64,000 bases of DNA from Chryseobacterium soldanellicola (GTDB lineage Bacteria > Bacteroidota > Bacteroidia > Flavobacteriales > Weeksellaceae), in NCBI RefSeq assembly GCF_900100115.1, contig NZ_FNKL01000002.1, forward strand, positions 372,001-436,000. The letters are read 5' to 3'. Every line of letters starts with the position of its first letter. Position 1 is the stretch's first letter. A program made the translations under genes and the position numbers. This document shows positions 8,545 through 17,579 of the stretch, in pieces. The notes under the pieces were generated by a model. It worked only from the letters and a program-made list of their open reading frames with translations. It was not told the origin of the DNA and ran no database searches.

Positions 8545-9468
8545 ATGAAAAAACTAACCTACCTTACTTTCTCACTTTTCTCCATATTTTCCTTTGCGCA
8601 GGAAGTTTCTAAGGAAAGAATCAACACCGTTATCTCAACTTTGGCGTCAGATGAAATGAAAGGCCGCGAGATAGGAACTCAGGAAAATGAAAATGCCGCA
8701 AACTATATTGCAAAACTTTTCAAAGAAGATAATTTAGCATATTGTACAGGAAATTCGTACTTGGTTCCGTTTACTTATAAAGGAAAAACGGTTTACAATG
8801 TTTGCGGTGTCAAGAAGGGGAAAACTGACAAATATCTAGGTTTCTCGGGACATTTTGATCATATCGGAACCAACAATAAAAGTGGTGACAACATTTATAA
8901 CGGCGCAGACGACGATGCCAGCGGAATCACAACGCTAGTAGGAATTGCAGATTATTTTAAAAGTAAAACTCCTGAATTTTCAATGGTCTTCATGGCATTT
9001 AATGGTGAAGAAAAAGGCATGCTGGGCTCAAGCGCGATTGCAGAAGATAAAAATTTAGATAAAATTTATAATAATCTGACGGCGCTTTTCAATTTTGAAA
9101 TGGTGGCTACAGAATCTCAGTTCGGTAAAAACGCAGTTTTCATGACGGGTGATGAGTTTTCAGATCTTGACGAGCTGTTCAATAAAAATGCAGTCAACGG
9201 ATTAAAGATCAATGCCGATCCTTACGCTGCAGAACAATTATTTTACAGATCCGACAACGTGAATTTTGTGAAAAAGAAAATTATTGCCCATTCAATTTCA
9301 ACAGCTGATATGACCAAAATCAAGCATTATCACCAAGTAAATGATGATGTAAATATTGTTGATTTTGATAATATGACCCAGATCATCAATAATTTCGGAA
9401 AAACGCTGGAAAAATTAAATCCTAATAATTTTACTCCGAAATACACTGATAAAGTGATTTTTAATTAA
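8545..9468 (+). CDS. Exported M28-family zinc aminopeptidase
   Basis: The 307-residue protein has a signal peptide (MKKLTYLTFSLFSIFSFAQ). It carries the di-zinc ligands of peptidase family M28: GHFDHIG, NGADDDASG, FNGEEKGMLG (catalytic and ligand Glu), YRSDNVNF and a late His in KHYHQVND. Members remove N-terminal residues from peptides outside the cytoplasm. I placed the start at 8545 because it gives a clean signal peptide. The longer reading from 8446 would add 33 residues encoded by the intergenic repeat. Substrate preference is unknown. Confidence 0.88.
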   Translation: MKKLTYLTFSLFSIFSFAQEVSKERINTVISTLASDEMKGREIGTQENENAANYIAKLFKEDNLAYCTGNSYLVPFTYKGKTVYNVCGVKKGKTDKYLGFSGHFDHIGTNNKSGDNIYNGADDDASGITTLVGIADYFKSKTPEFSMVFMAFNGEEKGMLGSSAIAEDKNLDKIYNNLTALFNFEMVATESQFGKNAVFMTGDEFSDLDELFNKNAVNGLKINADPYAAEQLFYRSDNVNFVKKKIIAHSISTADMTKIKHYHQVNDDVNIVDFDNMTQIINNFGKTLEKLNPNNFTPKYTDKVIFN

Positions 9469-9480
9469 TTTTTACAATTC

Positions 9481-9505
9481 AAAACCGTCTTTTGGCGGTT
9501 TTTTG
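9481..9505 (+). terminator. Intrinsic terminator after the M28 peptidase
   Basis: Arms AAAACCG (9481-9487) and CGGTTTT (9496-9502) are followed by T residues. Confidence 0.7.
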
Positions 9506-9633
9506 TTTTTATATTAGAATAACAGCAGAATAATTTTTTTGAAGATTAAAATAATTTGTAACAAAAAAGCCGCAACTGAAACATATTAGTAAAGTAAAAT
9601 AAGGTAAGAAACGTCTAATCTTTTAATTTTACG

Positions 9634-9641
9634 TAATTTTG
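9634..9641 (+). promoter_or_regulatory. -7 box upstream of the ABC exporter
   Basis: TAATTTTG lies 20 nt before the ATG at 9662. No clear -33 element is seen. Confidence 0.4.
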
Positions 9642-9661
9642 CTATCCAATTTTTTCATTGA

Positions 9662-11500
9662 ATGAACCAATATCTAAAAATACTAAAGTTCGCAAGGCCT
9701 CACCGAAAATACATCTACGGAAGTTTATTTTTCAATCTTATGTATTCCGTATTTCAGATTGCCTCATTGGGAACGATCCTTCCGGTTTTAGGAATGCTTT
9801 TCGGAACTATAAAGCCAGAAACCTATAAAACGGCTCCTGTATATTCGGGTGAGATCGGAGATTTTTTTAAATATCTTAAAGAATATTCCAATTACTACGT
9901 TCAGAATCTGGTCACAGAACACGGTGCGCTTAACGTATTGGCGTGGCTTTGTGTGGTAACTGCCTTTATGTTTTTATTGAGAAACCTTTTCAGATATTTA
10001 GGCTCTTTTTTATTGATCAATTATCGTGTCGGCGTTACAAAAGACCTTCGTGGAGCGATGTACAATAAAATACTTTCTCTTCCTGTTTCATTTTTTACGG
10101 AACGCAGAAAAGGAGATTTGATGTCTCGTATGTCTAATGACGTGGGAGAAGTGGAAGGCAATATTCTGGGCAGCTTGGTCGAATTGATCAATGCGCCGTT
10201 TATGTTGATCAGCACATTGATTACTTTGTTCTTTTTAAGCCCGGAAATGACGCTTTTTTCCTTACTTGTATTGCCTGTAATGGGAACAATGATTGCTTTG
10301 GTAGGAAAAAGCCTGAAGAAAAATTCACACGAAGCCCAGCACGAAATGGGAACTATATTTTCCATTGTAGATGAAACCTTGAAATCATCAAAAGTGATCA
10401 AGATTTTTAATGCTGAAAAGATCATGAACAACAGATTCACGCAGTCTATGCAAAAATGGATCAACAGCTCGATCAGCTTAGGAAGAAAGAAAGAATTGGC
10501 CTCTCCGATGAGCGAATTTTTAGGATCAATCACTTTCCTGATTATCGCCTGGTACGGTGGAAAACAAATTATTGTGGAACAGTCGATTTCTCCGGCAGAT
10601 TTCCTGGTTTTCCTGGGGATGTTCTTCCAGATTTTACCTCCGGCAAAGAGCTTATCAACTTCAATCGGAAACGTTCAGAAAGGAGAAGCTTCACTTGAAA
10701 GAGTCTTAGAAATCCTTGATGCGGATGTAAAAATTGATGAAGCGAAAAATCCGGTCGCTATTTCTACTCTTAATCATCAGATTGAATTTAATAATATTGG
10801 CTTTTTCTATGATAAAGACCACACGATACTTAAGAATTTTTCCCTGATCATTCCAAAAGGAAAAACTGTTGCGCTTGTGGGACAAAGCGGAAGTGGTAAA
10901 ACTACCATTGCCAACCTTTTAGCAAGATTTTACGATGTTTCGGAAGGTGAAATTCTTATTGACGGAACTGATGTTAAAAATTTAAAATTAAAAGAATACC
11001 GCCAGCTTCTGGGAATGGTAACACAGGAATCCGTTTTATTTAATGATACGGTGTACAATAACATTCTGATGGGTAAACCGGATGCAACAAGGGAAGAAGT
11101 GATTGCCGCGGCGAAAATTGCCAATGCAGATGACTTTATTACTCGTCTTCCTGAAGGTTATGATTCAAATATCGGAGATGATGGAGGAAAGCTTTCCGGA
11201 GGTCAGAAGCAACGTGTTTCTATCGCCAGAGCGGTATTGAAAAATCCGCCGATCATGATCTTGGATGAAGCAACCTCAGCTTTGGATACGGAATCAGAAA
11301 GATTCGTTCAGGATGCATTAGAAAAAATGATGGAAAACAGAACATCTTTAGTGATCGCTCACCGCCTTTCAACGATTCAAAAAGCAGACTGGATCGTAGT
11401 TATGGAAAAAGGAGATATCGTAGAACAAGGAACTCATCACGATCTTATTGCGAAAAAAGGAATGTATAACAAACTTGTTGAGCTACAGAATTTCGATTAA
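9662..11500 (+). CDS. ABC exporter, fused permease and ATPase (MsbA-like)
   Basis: The 612-residue half-transporter works as a dimer in the inner membrane. The N-terminal part (about 1-330) holds the transmembrane helices. The ATPase domain has Walker A GQSGSGKTT (from about residue 407), signature LSGGQKQR (about 511), Walker B IMILDEATSALD and the H-loop IAHRLST. The layout matches lipid or multidrug exporters of the MsbA type, which flip lipid A precursors or export drugs. The substrate cannot be assigned from sequence alone. It is followed closely by a small DUF1801 gene on the same strand. Confidence 0.9.
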   Translation: MNQYLKILKFARPHRKYIYGSLFFNLMYSVFQIASLGTILPVLGMLFGTIKPETYKTAPVYSGEIGDFFKYLKEYSNYYVQNLVTEHGALNVLAWLCVVTAFMFLLRNLFRYLGSFLLINYRVGVTKDLRGAMYNKILSLPVSFFTERRKGDLMSRMSNDVGEVEGNILGSLVELINAPFMLISTLITLFFLSPEMTLFSLLVLPVMGTMIALVGKSLKKNSHEAQHEMGTIFSIVDETLKSSKVIKIFNAEKIMNNRFTQSMQKWINSSISLGRKKELASPMSEFLGSITFLIIAWYGGKQIIVEQSISPADFLVFLGMFFQILPPAKSLSTSIGNVQKGEASLERVLEILDADVKIDEAKNPVAISTLNHQIEFNNIGFFYDKDHTILKNFSLIIPKGKTVALVGQSGSGKTTIANLLARFYDVSEGEILIDGTDVKNLKLKEYRQLLGMVTQESVLFNDTVYNNILMGKPDATREEVIAAAKIANADDFITRLPEGYDSNIGDDGGKLSGGQKQRVSIARAVLKNPPIMILDEATSALDTESERFVQDALEKMMENRTSLVIAHRLSTIQKADWIVVMEKGDIVEQGTHHDLIAKKGMYNKLVELQNFD

Positions 11501-11524
11501 AATCTTTTTAAATTAAATTTTAAA

Positions 11525-11875
11525 ATGAATCCCATACAAGAGTATTTCTACAGAATTGAAGAGCCTGATAGAAGTACTCTTCTTTTTTTACGCAAAAAAA
11601 TCCTCGAATCCGACCCAGAAAATATTACTGAAACATTGAGTTTCGGGCTTCCGTTTTTTAAGTATAAAAAGAAAATGCTCTGTTATTTATATTACAGCAA
11701 AAAATACAAGAAGCATTATGTGAGCTTTTACCACGGCGACAGACTCGACTATCCGGAATTGCTTCAGGAAGGCAGAAAGAAGTTTAAAATCCTTTTAATT
11801 GATAGGGAAGCGGATTTGCCTGTGGAGTTTATCTTGAGGTTAATTGAGGAGGTTAAACAGTTTGTTAGGGCTTAG
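11525..11875 (+). CDS. DUF1801-like protein
   Basis: The 116-residue cytoplasmic protein (MNPIQEYFYRIEEPDRS) has the pattern SFGLPFFKYKKKMLCYLYYSKK that I associate with the DUF1801 (YdhG-like) fold. Its biochemical role is unknown. It begins 24 nt after the ABC exporter stop, so it may be co-transcribed. It is distinct from the longer DUF1801/YdeI protein at 47857. Confidence 0.7.
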   Translation: MNPIQEYFYRIEEPDRSTLLFLRKKILESDPENITETLSFGLPFFKYKKKMLCYLYYSKKYKKHYVSFYHGDRLDYPELLQEGRKKFKILLIDREADLPVEFILRLIEEVKQFVRA

Positions 11876-11914
11876 GATTTAGGGTTTGGGATTTATTAAA
11901 TCAACTTGGTTTTA

Positions 11915-11985
11915 AATTTTGGCTAAAGCCAATTTGATGATCTAATTCTTCGTTAAACGGGCTAAAGCCCGTTCCTATTGATGAA
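11915..11985. repeat. Dispersed two-palindrome element, copy 1
   Basis: Two small palindromes, GGCTAAAGCC (11921-11930) and AACGGGCTAAAGCCCGTT (11956-11973), lie about 25 nt apart. The same pair occurs in the opposite orientation at 33570-33645, including an identical stretch of about 27 nt. This resembles REP-type extragenic elements. The nearby 12017-12056 also has a short tandem phrase (TTTGTGTCATTCGTG and variants) of repeat character. Confidence 0.75.
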
Positions 11986-12060
11986 AATATTGCGTTTTAA
12001 ATTCAAATCGTCATCATTTGTGTCATTCGTGAAAAACATTCGTGTCATTTGTGTTTAAAC

Positions 12061-12093
12061 AAAAAAAGACCACCTCTTTCGAAACAGTCTTTT
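12061..12093 (-). terminator. Terminator of the psd transcript
   Basis: On the minus strand, AAAAGAC and GTCTTTT (plus coordinates 12064-12070 and 12087-12093) form a stem followed by a T run. It lies 20 nt past the psd stop. Confidence 0.6.
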
Positions 12094-12112
12094 AAATATT
12101 TTAATGTAAATC

Positions 12113-12766
12113 TTAATCTTTCATTCTTGCGATCACATCAATACCACCTTTTGTGATATCTCCGATTTTACAAACAATTTCAGTATCCAAAGGAAGAAAA
12201 ACATCCATTCTTGAACCGAACTTGATGAAACCGAATTCATGCCCGGCTTTCGCATCATCGCCTTCATTACAATAGAAAACGATCCTCCTGGCAACATATC
12301 CTGCAATTTGTCTGAAAACCACTTTATGGTTGGTTAAACTTTCCACAGCAACGGTTGTTCTTTCATTTTCTGTGGAAGATTTTTCATGCCACGCTACAAG
12401 GTATTTCCCGGGATGGTATTTTTTGTAAATTACTTTTCCCGAAACAGGAAATCTACAGATATGAACATTCAAAGGAGACATGAAAATGGAAACCTGAATT
12501 GCTTTTTCTTTCAAAAACTCGGTTTCTTCAACTTCTTTGATCATTACTACTTTTCCATCGACGGGAGCAATAACGTTTTCTCTGTGATCCTGAATATCGC
12601 GGTCCGGAACCCTGAAAAACCAAAATACCAAACTGTACACAACCAATAATGGCAAAATGATCAGCAGTGACCACATTTTAAGGAAATAAATAGCTAAAAC
12701 AGCCAACACTATAAAAAGGATGGTTGCTACCGTAATCGTTCCTTTTGATTCTCTATGTAATTTCAT
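12113..12766 (-). CDS. psd: Phosphatidylserine decarboxylase, short type
   Basis: The 217-residue proenzyme makes phosphatidylethanolamine from phosphatidylserine. Its N-terminus has two hydrophobic membrane segments. The self-cleavage site is the Gly-Ser pair in FIKFGSRMD (Gly 184, Ser 185). Cleavage would create the pyruvoyl cofactor at Ser 185. The short length and the GS motif (not LGST) match the 200-230-residue class of the family. It lies 4 nt downstream of cdsA, so both steps of phospholipid synthesis are likely in one transcript with the LUD gene. Confidence 0.9.
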   Translation of the reverse strand: MKLHRESKGTITVATILFIVLAVLAIYFLKMWSLLIILPLLVVYSLVFWFFRVPDRDIQDHRENVIAPVDGKVVMIKEVEETEFLKEKAIQVSIFMSPLNVHICRFPVSGKVIYKKYHPGKYLVAWHEKSSTENERTTVAVESLTNHKVVFRQIAGYVARRIVFYCNEGDDAKAGHEFGFIKFGSRMDVFLPLDTEIVCKIGDITKGGIDVIARMKD

Positions 12767-12770
12767 GAGA

Positions 12771-13643
12771 TTAAATAAATTTTTCTAAAATAAAGTACAA
12801 ATATACGACAGGCGCGCAGATTAAAAAACTATCGAGGCGATCTAATACGCCACCATGCCCAGGAATGATGTTTCCGCTGTCTTTTACCCCGAAATTTCTT
12901 TTCAGCTGACTTTCCACAAGATCACCCAACGGCGCAAATGCAGCGACTAAAAAGCCGACAACCATCCAGTTTCCGCGAAGATCGTGCTGATATTTTTCGA
13001 TGAAATAAGATAAAATTAAAGTTAAGACAACTCCACCGATATAGCCTTCCCAGGTTTTTTTAGGCGAAATTTTAGGCGCCATTTTATGCTTTCCGAAGAA
13101 TTTACCTGTTAAATAAGCAAAAGTATCGCTGCTCCAGATTAAAATAAACAGGAAAAGCACTTCTAGTGAAAACGTATCTTCATAAGTGGAATATTTCGGT
13201 AAGCCTAACGCAAAGCTGAACGGCAGAGCCACATAAATGACCGTAAAAATAAGTTTTCCGCTGTCATAGTATAGCTCACTCGGATATTTAAATAACGTAA
13301 TAACAGCTATTAAAATTAATAATAAAGCCAATATTTCCGTCAACCTGAAATCAAAATAGAAATCGTGGTGAAAATATCTTTTCGAAAACATATAAAAGAT
13401 CAGGATAACCAAAGGGAAAACGATCCATTTCTCATAGCTTTTTCCGAACTTCATGATCTTGAAGCATTCCCAGGAGCCGACGGTTAACAACAATGTTATT
13501 AATCCATAATAAAGATATTGCTGTTTCACGAGATCCGGAGAAATGCCATTGATCAGCTGCGCTCCCAGCGGAGTTGTGCAAAGAATAATGACTGCTACGT
13601 AAACAATCCCGGAAATGGTTCTCTGAATAAGATTTTTGTCCAA
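12771..13643 (-). CDS. cdsA: Phosphatidate cytidylyltransferase
   Basis: The 290-residue multi-spanning inner-membrane enzyme makes CDP-diacylglycerol from phosphatidic acid and CTP. It has the CdsA signature near the C-terminus (LGDLVESQLKRNFGVKDSG then IPGHGGVLDRLDS) and the preceding SDTFAYLTGKFFGKHKM and SPKKTWEG motifs. Neighbours are psd (4 nt downstream) and a LUD-domain gene (23 nt upstream). This gene order fits a phospholipid operon. Confidence 0.93.
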   Translation of the reverse strand: MDKNLIQRTISGIVYVAVIILCTTPLGAQLINGISPDLVKQQYLYYGLITLLLTVGSWECFKIMKFGKSYEKWIVFPLVILIFYMFSKRYFHHDFYFDFRLTEILALLLILIAVITLFKYPSELYYDSGKLIFTVIYVALPFSFALGLPKYSTYEDTFSLEVLFLFILIWSSDTFAYLTGKFFGKHKMAPKISPKKTWEGYIGGVVLTLILSYFIEKYQHDLRGNWMVVGFLVAAFAPLGDLVESQLKRNFGVKDSGNIIPGHGGVLDRLDSFLICAPVVYLYFILEKFI

Positions 13644-13666
13644 AATGTAAAATTTAGAAGTTCTGC

Positions 13667-14248
13667 CTAATCCTCAAGCAGCAATAAAAAAAGTTTGGTA
13701 TTCGCATTAGACGAGGTATCTAATTTAGACTGGCTTCCGCTGATGGAAGTAAGATTCTTGATATTCCCTGTTCTTTTGATCTTTCCCATGGCATCATTAA
13801 GGTTATTGACGATCTGTGAAACATTCGCCATAATAATAATTTTTGAAGGAAGTCTCGAAGAATGATAATGAAGGATATTATTGTGAGACAGCATAATCCT
13901 GCCATCATAAGCGATCAGATATTCACAGGTGATAAAAGCCGCATCGTTGGAAAGCTCCAATTCCGGGGTGTAAGGAATTTTAACGACATTCAAAAAGTTC
14001 TGAAGATCTTTATCACAACAGAAAACAGAGTTTACCCCTTCAATTTTCAGAATCTGATGTAAGGTTTGTAACGCCTCCGATTCATCTGCACAGTAATTGA
14101 AAAAACCACCCGAATGCGTAAACAATTGGGCAAACTTATAGTCGAGATCAGCATTTTTCAGCGAATCCCCTAATTTTTCCAAACTCTGTTTGTCTTCTTC
14201 TTCAGACTGGTTGGTAAGTTTGCTTACAATCTTCTTGAATAAATTCAA
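13667..14248 (-). CDS. LUD-domain protein (LutC/YkgG-like)
   Basis: The 193-residue cytoplasmic protein (MNLFKKIVSKLTNQSEEED) looks like a short LUD-domain protein: a central part with ELSNDAAFITCEYLIAYDGRIMLS and SRLPSKIIIMANVSQIV. LUD proteins include LutC of lactate oxidation, but this one is single-domain and stands with cdsA and psd, not with lutA or lutB. A role in lactate use is therefore not supported by its neighbours. It is probably the first gene of the lipid operon. Confidence 0.75.
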   Translation of the reverse strand: MNLFKKIVSKLTNQSEEEDKQSLEKLGDSLKNADLDYKFAQLFTHSGGFFNYCADESEALQTLHQILKIEGVNSVFCCDKDLQNFLNVVKIPYTPELELSNDAAFITCEYLIAYDGRIMLSHNNILHYHSSRLPSKIIIMANVSQIVNNLNDAMGKIKRTGNIKNLTSISGSQSKLDTSSNANTKLFLLLLED

Positions 14249-14275
14249 CTTAAATTATTTTTAGTCAACTTTATA

Positions 14276-14283
14276 CAAAAATA
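14276..14283 (-). promoter_or_regulatory. -7 box for the LUD-cdsA-psd operon
   Basis: On the minus strand this reads TATTTTTG and lies 27 nt upstream of the LUD start. It is downstream of the ftsH terminator, so the lipid operon can be expressed on its own. Confidence 0.5.
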
Positions 14284-14328
14284 GAAAATTAATTATAATT
14301 GTTTCTAAAATCTGGCTGTAAATATGAA

Positions 14329-14360
14329 AAAACCTGACAATTTTAGTGTTGTCAGGTTTT
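14329..14360 (-). terminator. Terminator of ftsH
   Basis: A perfect 12-bp stem, AAAACCTGACAA (14329-14340) with its complement (14349-14360), lies 24 nt past the ftsH stop. On the minus strand it ends in a T run. Confidence 0.85.
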
Positions 14361-14384
14361 ATTTATTCGTTTTAACGATAATTT

Positions 14385-16394
14385 TTAAAGTTGAGTAGGA
14401 CTTTCAGGTGCCTGAATTTCACTATCTCCTTCTTTTTCCTTAATAATTATCGGCGTTTCGATATCTTTAGCAGGAATCGTATTTGTCACCGGTCTCTCTG
14501 TCAATTCAGGATCCCAGGCTCTTTTTCCGAATATATCCTCCAAATCTTCACGGAATATCACTTCTTTTTCTAAAAGCTTATTTGCCAAAGCATCAAGCTT
14601 ATCTTTATTCTCAGTAAGAATTTGCACCGCTCTCTGATATTGATTTTCGATAATTGATTTAATTTCTATATCAATTTTCTTAGCCGTTTCTTCAGAATAA
14701 GGTTTTCCAAAATTGTATTCAGATTGCCCCGAGCTGTCGTAGTAAGAAATATTACCAATATTCGGGCTCAATCCGTAGATGGTAACCATTGCCTGAGCTC
14801 TTTTCGTCACTGATTCCAGATCAGAAAGCGCGCCCGTTGAAATATTGTTAAAAATAACCTGCTCTGCTGCTCTACCTCCTAAGGTTGCACATAATTCGTC
14901 CAACATCTGCTCAGTCGTTGTCAGCTGTCTTTCTTCCGGAAGATACCAAGCCGCACCTAAAGAACGTCCTCTTGGAACAATTGTCACTTTCAGTAATGGC
15001 GCCGCGTGCTCTACCAACCAAGAGATGGTAGCGTGACCTGCCTCATGATAAGCAACTCTTTTTTTCTCAGATGGCTTGATTGCCATATTTTTCTTTTCAA
15101 GACCACCGATGATTCTGTCTACGGCATCAAGGAAATCCTGTTTTGTAACTGAAGTATGACTATTTCTGGCTGCGATCAACGCTGCCTCGTTACAAACATT
15201 AGCAATATCTGCCCCACTGAATCCTGGAGTTTGTTTTGCTAAGAAATCACGGTCAACCGTATCGTCTAGTTTGATTTTCTTTAAGTGAACATCAAAAATT
15301 TCTCTTCTTTCGTGTAATTCCGGAAGATCTACATAAATCGAACGGTCAAAACGTCCCGCTCTCATCAAAGCTTTATCTAAGATATCAGCTCTGTTGGTTG
15401 CAGCCATTACGATGACGTTAACGTCGGTTCCGAAACCATCCATTTCCGTAAGAAGCTGGTTTAATGTATTTTCTCTTTCGTCATTTCCGCCGGAGAAATT
15501 GTTTTTACCTCTCGCACGACCGATTGCATCAATCTCATCGATAAAGATAATCGCCGGAGATTTAGCCTTAGCCTGAGCAAAAAGATCTCTTACTCTTGAA
15601 GCTCCTACTCCAACAAACATTTCCACAAAATCAGAACCTGAAAGAGAGAAGAAGGGAACTTTAGCTTCACCCGCTACCGCTTTTGCTAATAACGTTTTAC
15701 CTGTTCCCGGAGGGCCTACCAAAAGAACACCTTTAGGAATCTTGCCTCCTAATTTCGTATATTTTTCAGAGTTTTTCAAGAAATCTACCACTTCCTGAAC
15801 TTCTTCTTTTGCTCCTTCCAAACCTGCCACATCCTTAAATGTTACCTGAATTTTTTCTTTTTCGTCGAAAAGTTTTGCTTTAGATTTTCCGATAGAGAAA
15901 ATTTGACCGCCAGGACCTCCGCCACCGCCCATCTTTCTGAAAAGAAGGAAATAGAATAATCCCAAAATAGCGATCCAGATCAATGCTGAAACCAAAATAT
16001 CCGCGAATGGGCTTTTACCCGCACCGTAATCTTTTGATGTTTTAACATTGGCATTTTCTGCTTTTATTTTATCGAATTTTTGAAGGAAAAGCTGTAAGTC
16101 TCCGTATTTTACAGAATAATCTGCTTTTGGAGCCATAGAGAATGCAGAAAGCGGGTCATTTTCTTTTGTAGATTTTACCATCGCCGTTTTTGCAGCCTTC
16201 GTGAGGAATACATCAGCCTTCTCAGTATCTTTATATATTTCAACATTCTGAACTTTTCCCGCTTGCATGATCTGGAAGAAAGCATCTTCATCTATAGATT
16301 TTGCATTATTATCCCCAAGAAAATTAGGAATAAAGAATAACAAAAGGGCTATGATCGCAATCGGAAAAAACCAGTTAAATCCTTTATTGTTCAT
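14385..16394 (-). CDS. ftsH: ATP-dependent zinc metalloprotease FtsH
   Basis: The 669-residue membrane-anchored protease degrades damaged membrane and regulatory proteins. It has two N-terminal transmembrane helices (about 10-26 and 133-150) flanking a periplasmic domain, then a Gly-rich GGGGGPGG linker. The AAA+ domain has Walker A GPPGTGKT, Walker B IIFIDEID and the second region of homology [20 protein letters not shown]. The zinc site HEAGH follows. The Pro-rich acidic tail is variable in this family. It starts 16 nt after rsfS, so the two form an operon. Confidence 0.95.
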   Translation of the reverse strand: MNNKGFNWFFPIAIIALLLFFIPNFLGDNNAKSIDEDAFFQIMQAGKVQNVEIYKDTEKADVFLTKAAKTAMVKSTKENDPLSAFSMAPKADYSVKYGDLQLFLQKFDKIKAENANVKTSKDYGAGKSPFADILVSALIWIAILGLFYFLLFRKMGGGGGPGGQIFSIGKSKAKLFDEKEKIQVTFKDVAGLEGAKEEVQEVVDFLKNSEKYTKLGGKIPKGVLLVGPPGTGKTLLAKAVAGEAKVPFFSLSGSDFVEMFVGVGASRVRDLFAQAKAKSPAIIFIDEIDAIGRARGKNNFSGGNDERENTLNQLLTEMDGFGTDVNVIVMAATNRADILDKALMRAGRFDRSIYVDLPELHERREIFDVHLKKIKLDDTVDRDFLAKQTPGFSGADIANVCNEAALIAARNSHTSVTKQDFLDAVDRIIGGLEKKNMAIKPSEKKRVAYHEAGHATISWLVEHAAPLLKVTIVPRGRSLGAAWYLPEERQLTTTEQMLDELCATLGGRAAEQVIFNNISTGALSDLESVTKRAQAMVTIYGLSPNIGNISYYDSSGQSEYNFGKPYSEETAKKIDIEIKSIIENQYQRAVQILTENKDKLDALANKLLEKEVIFREDLEDIFGKRAWDPELTERPVTNTIPAKDIETPIIIKEKEGDSEIQAPESPTQL

Positions 16395-16410
16395 TTATAC
16401 TTTTTAAAAT

Positions 16411-16779
16411 TTAAATTTCATTTTCAATTTTTGTAATTGCAGCATCTCCCCAAAGCTCCTCAATATCATAATATTGACGTACTTCTTTCTGGAAAATATG
16501 AACTACCACTGTAACATAATCCACCAAAACCCACATCGAATTTTCGGTACCTTCCACATGCCAAGGTCTGTCCTGAAGCTCGTTTCTTACTTTTTTCTCC
16601 ACACTTCCTGCCAATGCAGACACTTGTGTATTAGAGTTTCCGCTACAAATTATAAAAGTTTCTGCTACAGAATTTTCAATTTTCGAAAGATCAAAAATCA
16701 TAATATCTTCACCTTTTACATCTTGGATAGCCTCAACAATTTTATCTATTAGCGCCTGCTTTTCTACTGTTTTATTCAT
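16411..16779 (-). CDS. rsfS: Ribosome silencing factor RsfS
   Basis: The 122-residue protein of the RsfS/Iojap family binds ribosomal protein L14 (uL14) and blocks subunit joining when nutrients run low. It shows family motifs DIMIFDLSKIENSVAETFII, PWHVEGTENSMWVLVDY and HIFQKEVRQYYDIEELW. I start it at MNKTVEKQALID. An in-frame codon seven residues upstream overlaps the -7 region. It lies just upstream of ftsH on the same strand. Confidence 0.9.
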   Translation of the reverse strand: MNKTVEKQALIDKIVEAIQDVKGEDIMIFDLSKIENSVAETFIICSGNSNTQVSALAGSVEKKVRNELQDRPWHVEGTENSMWVLVDYVTVVVHIFQKEVRQYYDIEELWGDAAITKIENEI

Positions 16780-16797
16780 TAAAATATCTATAATCTG

Positions 16798-16805
16798 CAA
16801 ATTTA
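16798..16805 (-). promoter_or_regulatory. -7 box for rsfS-ftsH
   Basis: On the minus strand this reads TAAATTTG and lies 18 nt upstream of the chosen rsfS start. Confidence 0.5.
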
Positions 16806-16865
16806 TTGTTTTTTCTTTACTTTAGCCTTATTTTTACGCTTTTAAAAGTCTTAAAGTTTTCTTAA

Positions 16866-17579
16866 ATGGCCGAACTATTTTATTTAAAAGAATGCTCTTC
16901 TACTAATGACGAAATATCTCGCTTTTTACCTTACGGAAATTCAGATTTTATCGGCTTACATACTTTTAATCAAACAAAAGGCCGCGGGCAGTACGGAAAT
17001 GTATGGTCTTCACTTGCCGAAAAAAATTTGGCGTATACTTTAGCCACAAACACCGGTCACTTTAACTGCTCTGATTTTTTGTTCAATTATTATACCGCAA
17101 TTATTATCCGCGATTATCTTGCCAATTTGACTGAAAACACTGTTAAAATAAAATGGCCGAATGATATTATCCTTAAAAATAAAAAAATCAGCGGAATTTT
17201 AATAGAAAAGAAAAAAATCAATCAAAATAATTATTTCATTATCGGATGTGGAATTAATATTTTACAGGAAAATTTTGATGAAGTTTCTAATGCCGGCTCA
17301 CTTTTAACACAAACAGGCAAAAGCTTTAATCTTGTTTCCGTTGCAGAAAATCTTCATGAGTTTTTTATTGAAAGGCTGAAAAATATGCCGTCTGATGAGG
17401 AAATTATGAACCAGTTTAATCAAAATTTATTCCGTAAAGATGAAATTTCAGTTTTTGAGATTGAAAAAGAGAGACAAAATGGCATTATAAGATATGCCGA
17501 TGAAAAAGGAGAAATCTGGGTTGAATTAGAAGACGGGCTGAAATCTTTCTATCATAAGGAAATAAAACTCCTTTACTGA
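16866..17579 (+). CDS. birA: Biotin-[acetyl-CoA-carboxylase] ligase, catalytic form only
   Basis: The 237-residue enzyme attaches biotin to carboxyl carrier proteins. Key motifs are the biotinyl-AMP loop KGRGQYGNVW and the core KIKWPNDIIL with KKISGILIE. The N-terminal winged-helix domain of E. coli BirA is absent, so this is a group I ligase that should not act as a repressor. It is divergent from rsfS. Its last 7 nt overlap tail to tail with the LptF/G-type permease gene. Confidence 0.9.
   Translation: MAELFYLKECSSTNDEISRFLPYGNSDFIGLHTFNQTKGRGQYGNVWSSLAEKNLAYTLATNTGHFNCSDFLFNYYTAIIIRDYLANLTENTVKIKWPNDIILKNKKISGILIEKKKINQNNYFIIGCGINILQENFDEVSNAGSLLTQTGKSFNLVSVAENLHEFFIERLKNMPSDEEIMNQFNQNLFRKDEISVFEIEKERQNGIIRYADEKGEIWVELEDGLKSFYHKEIKLLY

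Noticed and set aside
13667-14248. Lactate utilisation protein LutC
   Set aside because: lutA and lutB are absent and the gene sits with cdsA and psd, so only the fold family is supported.
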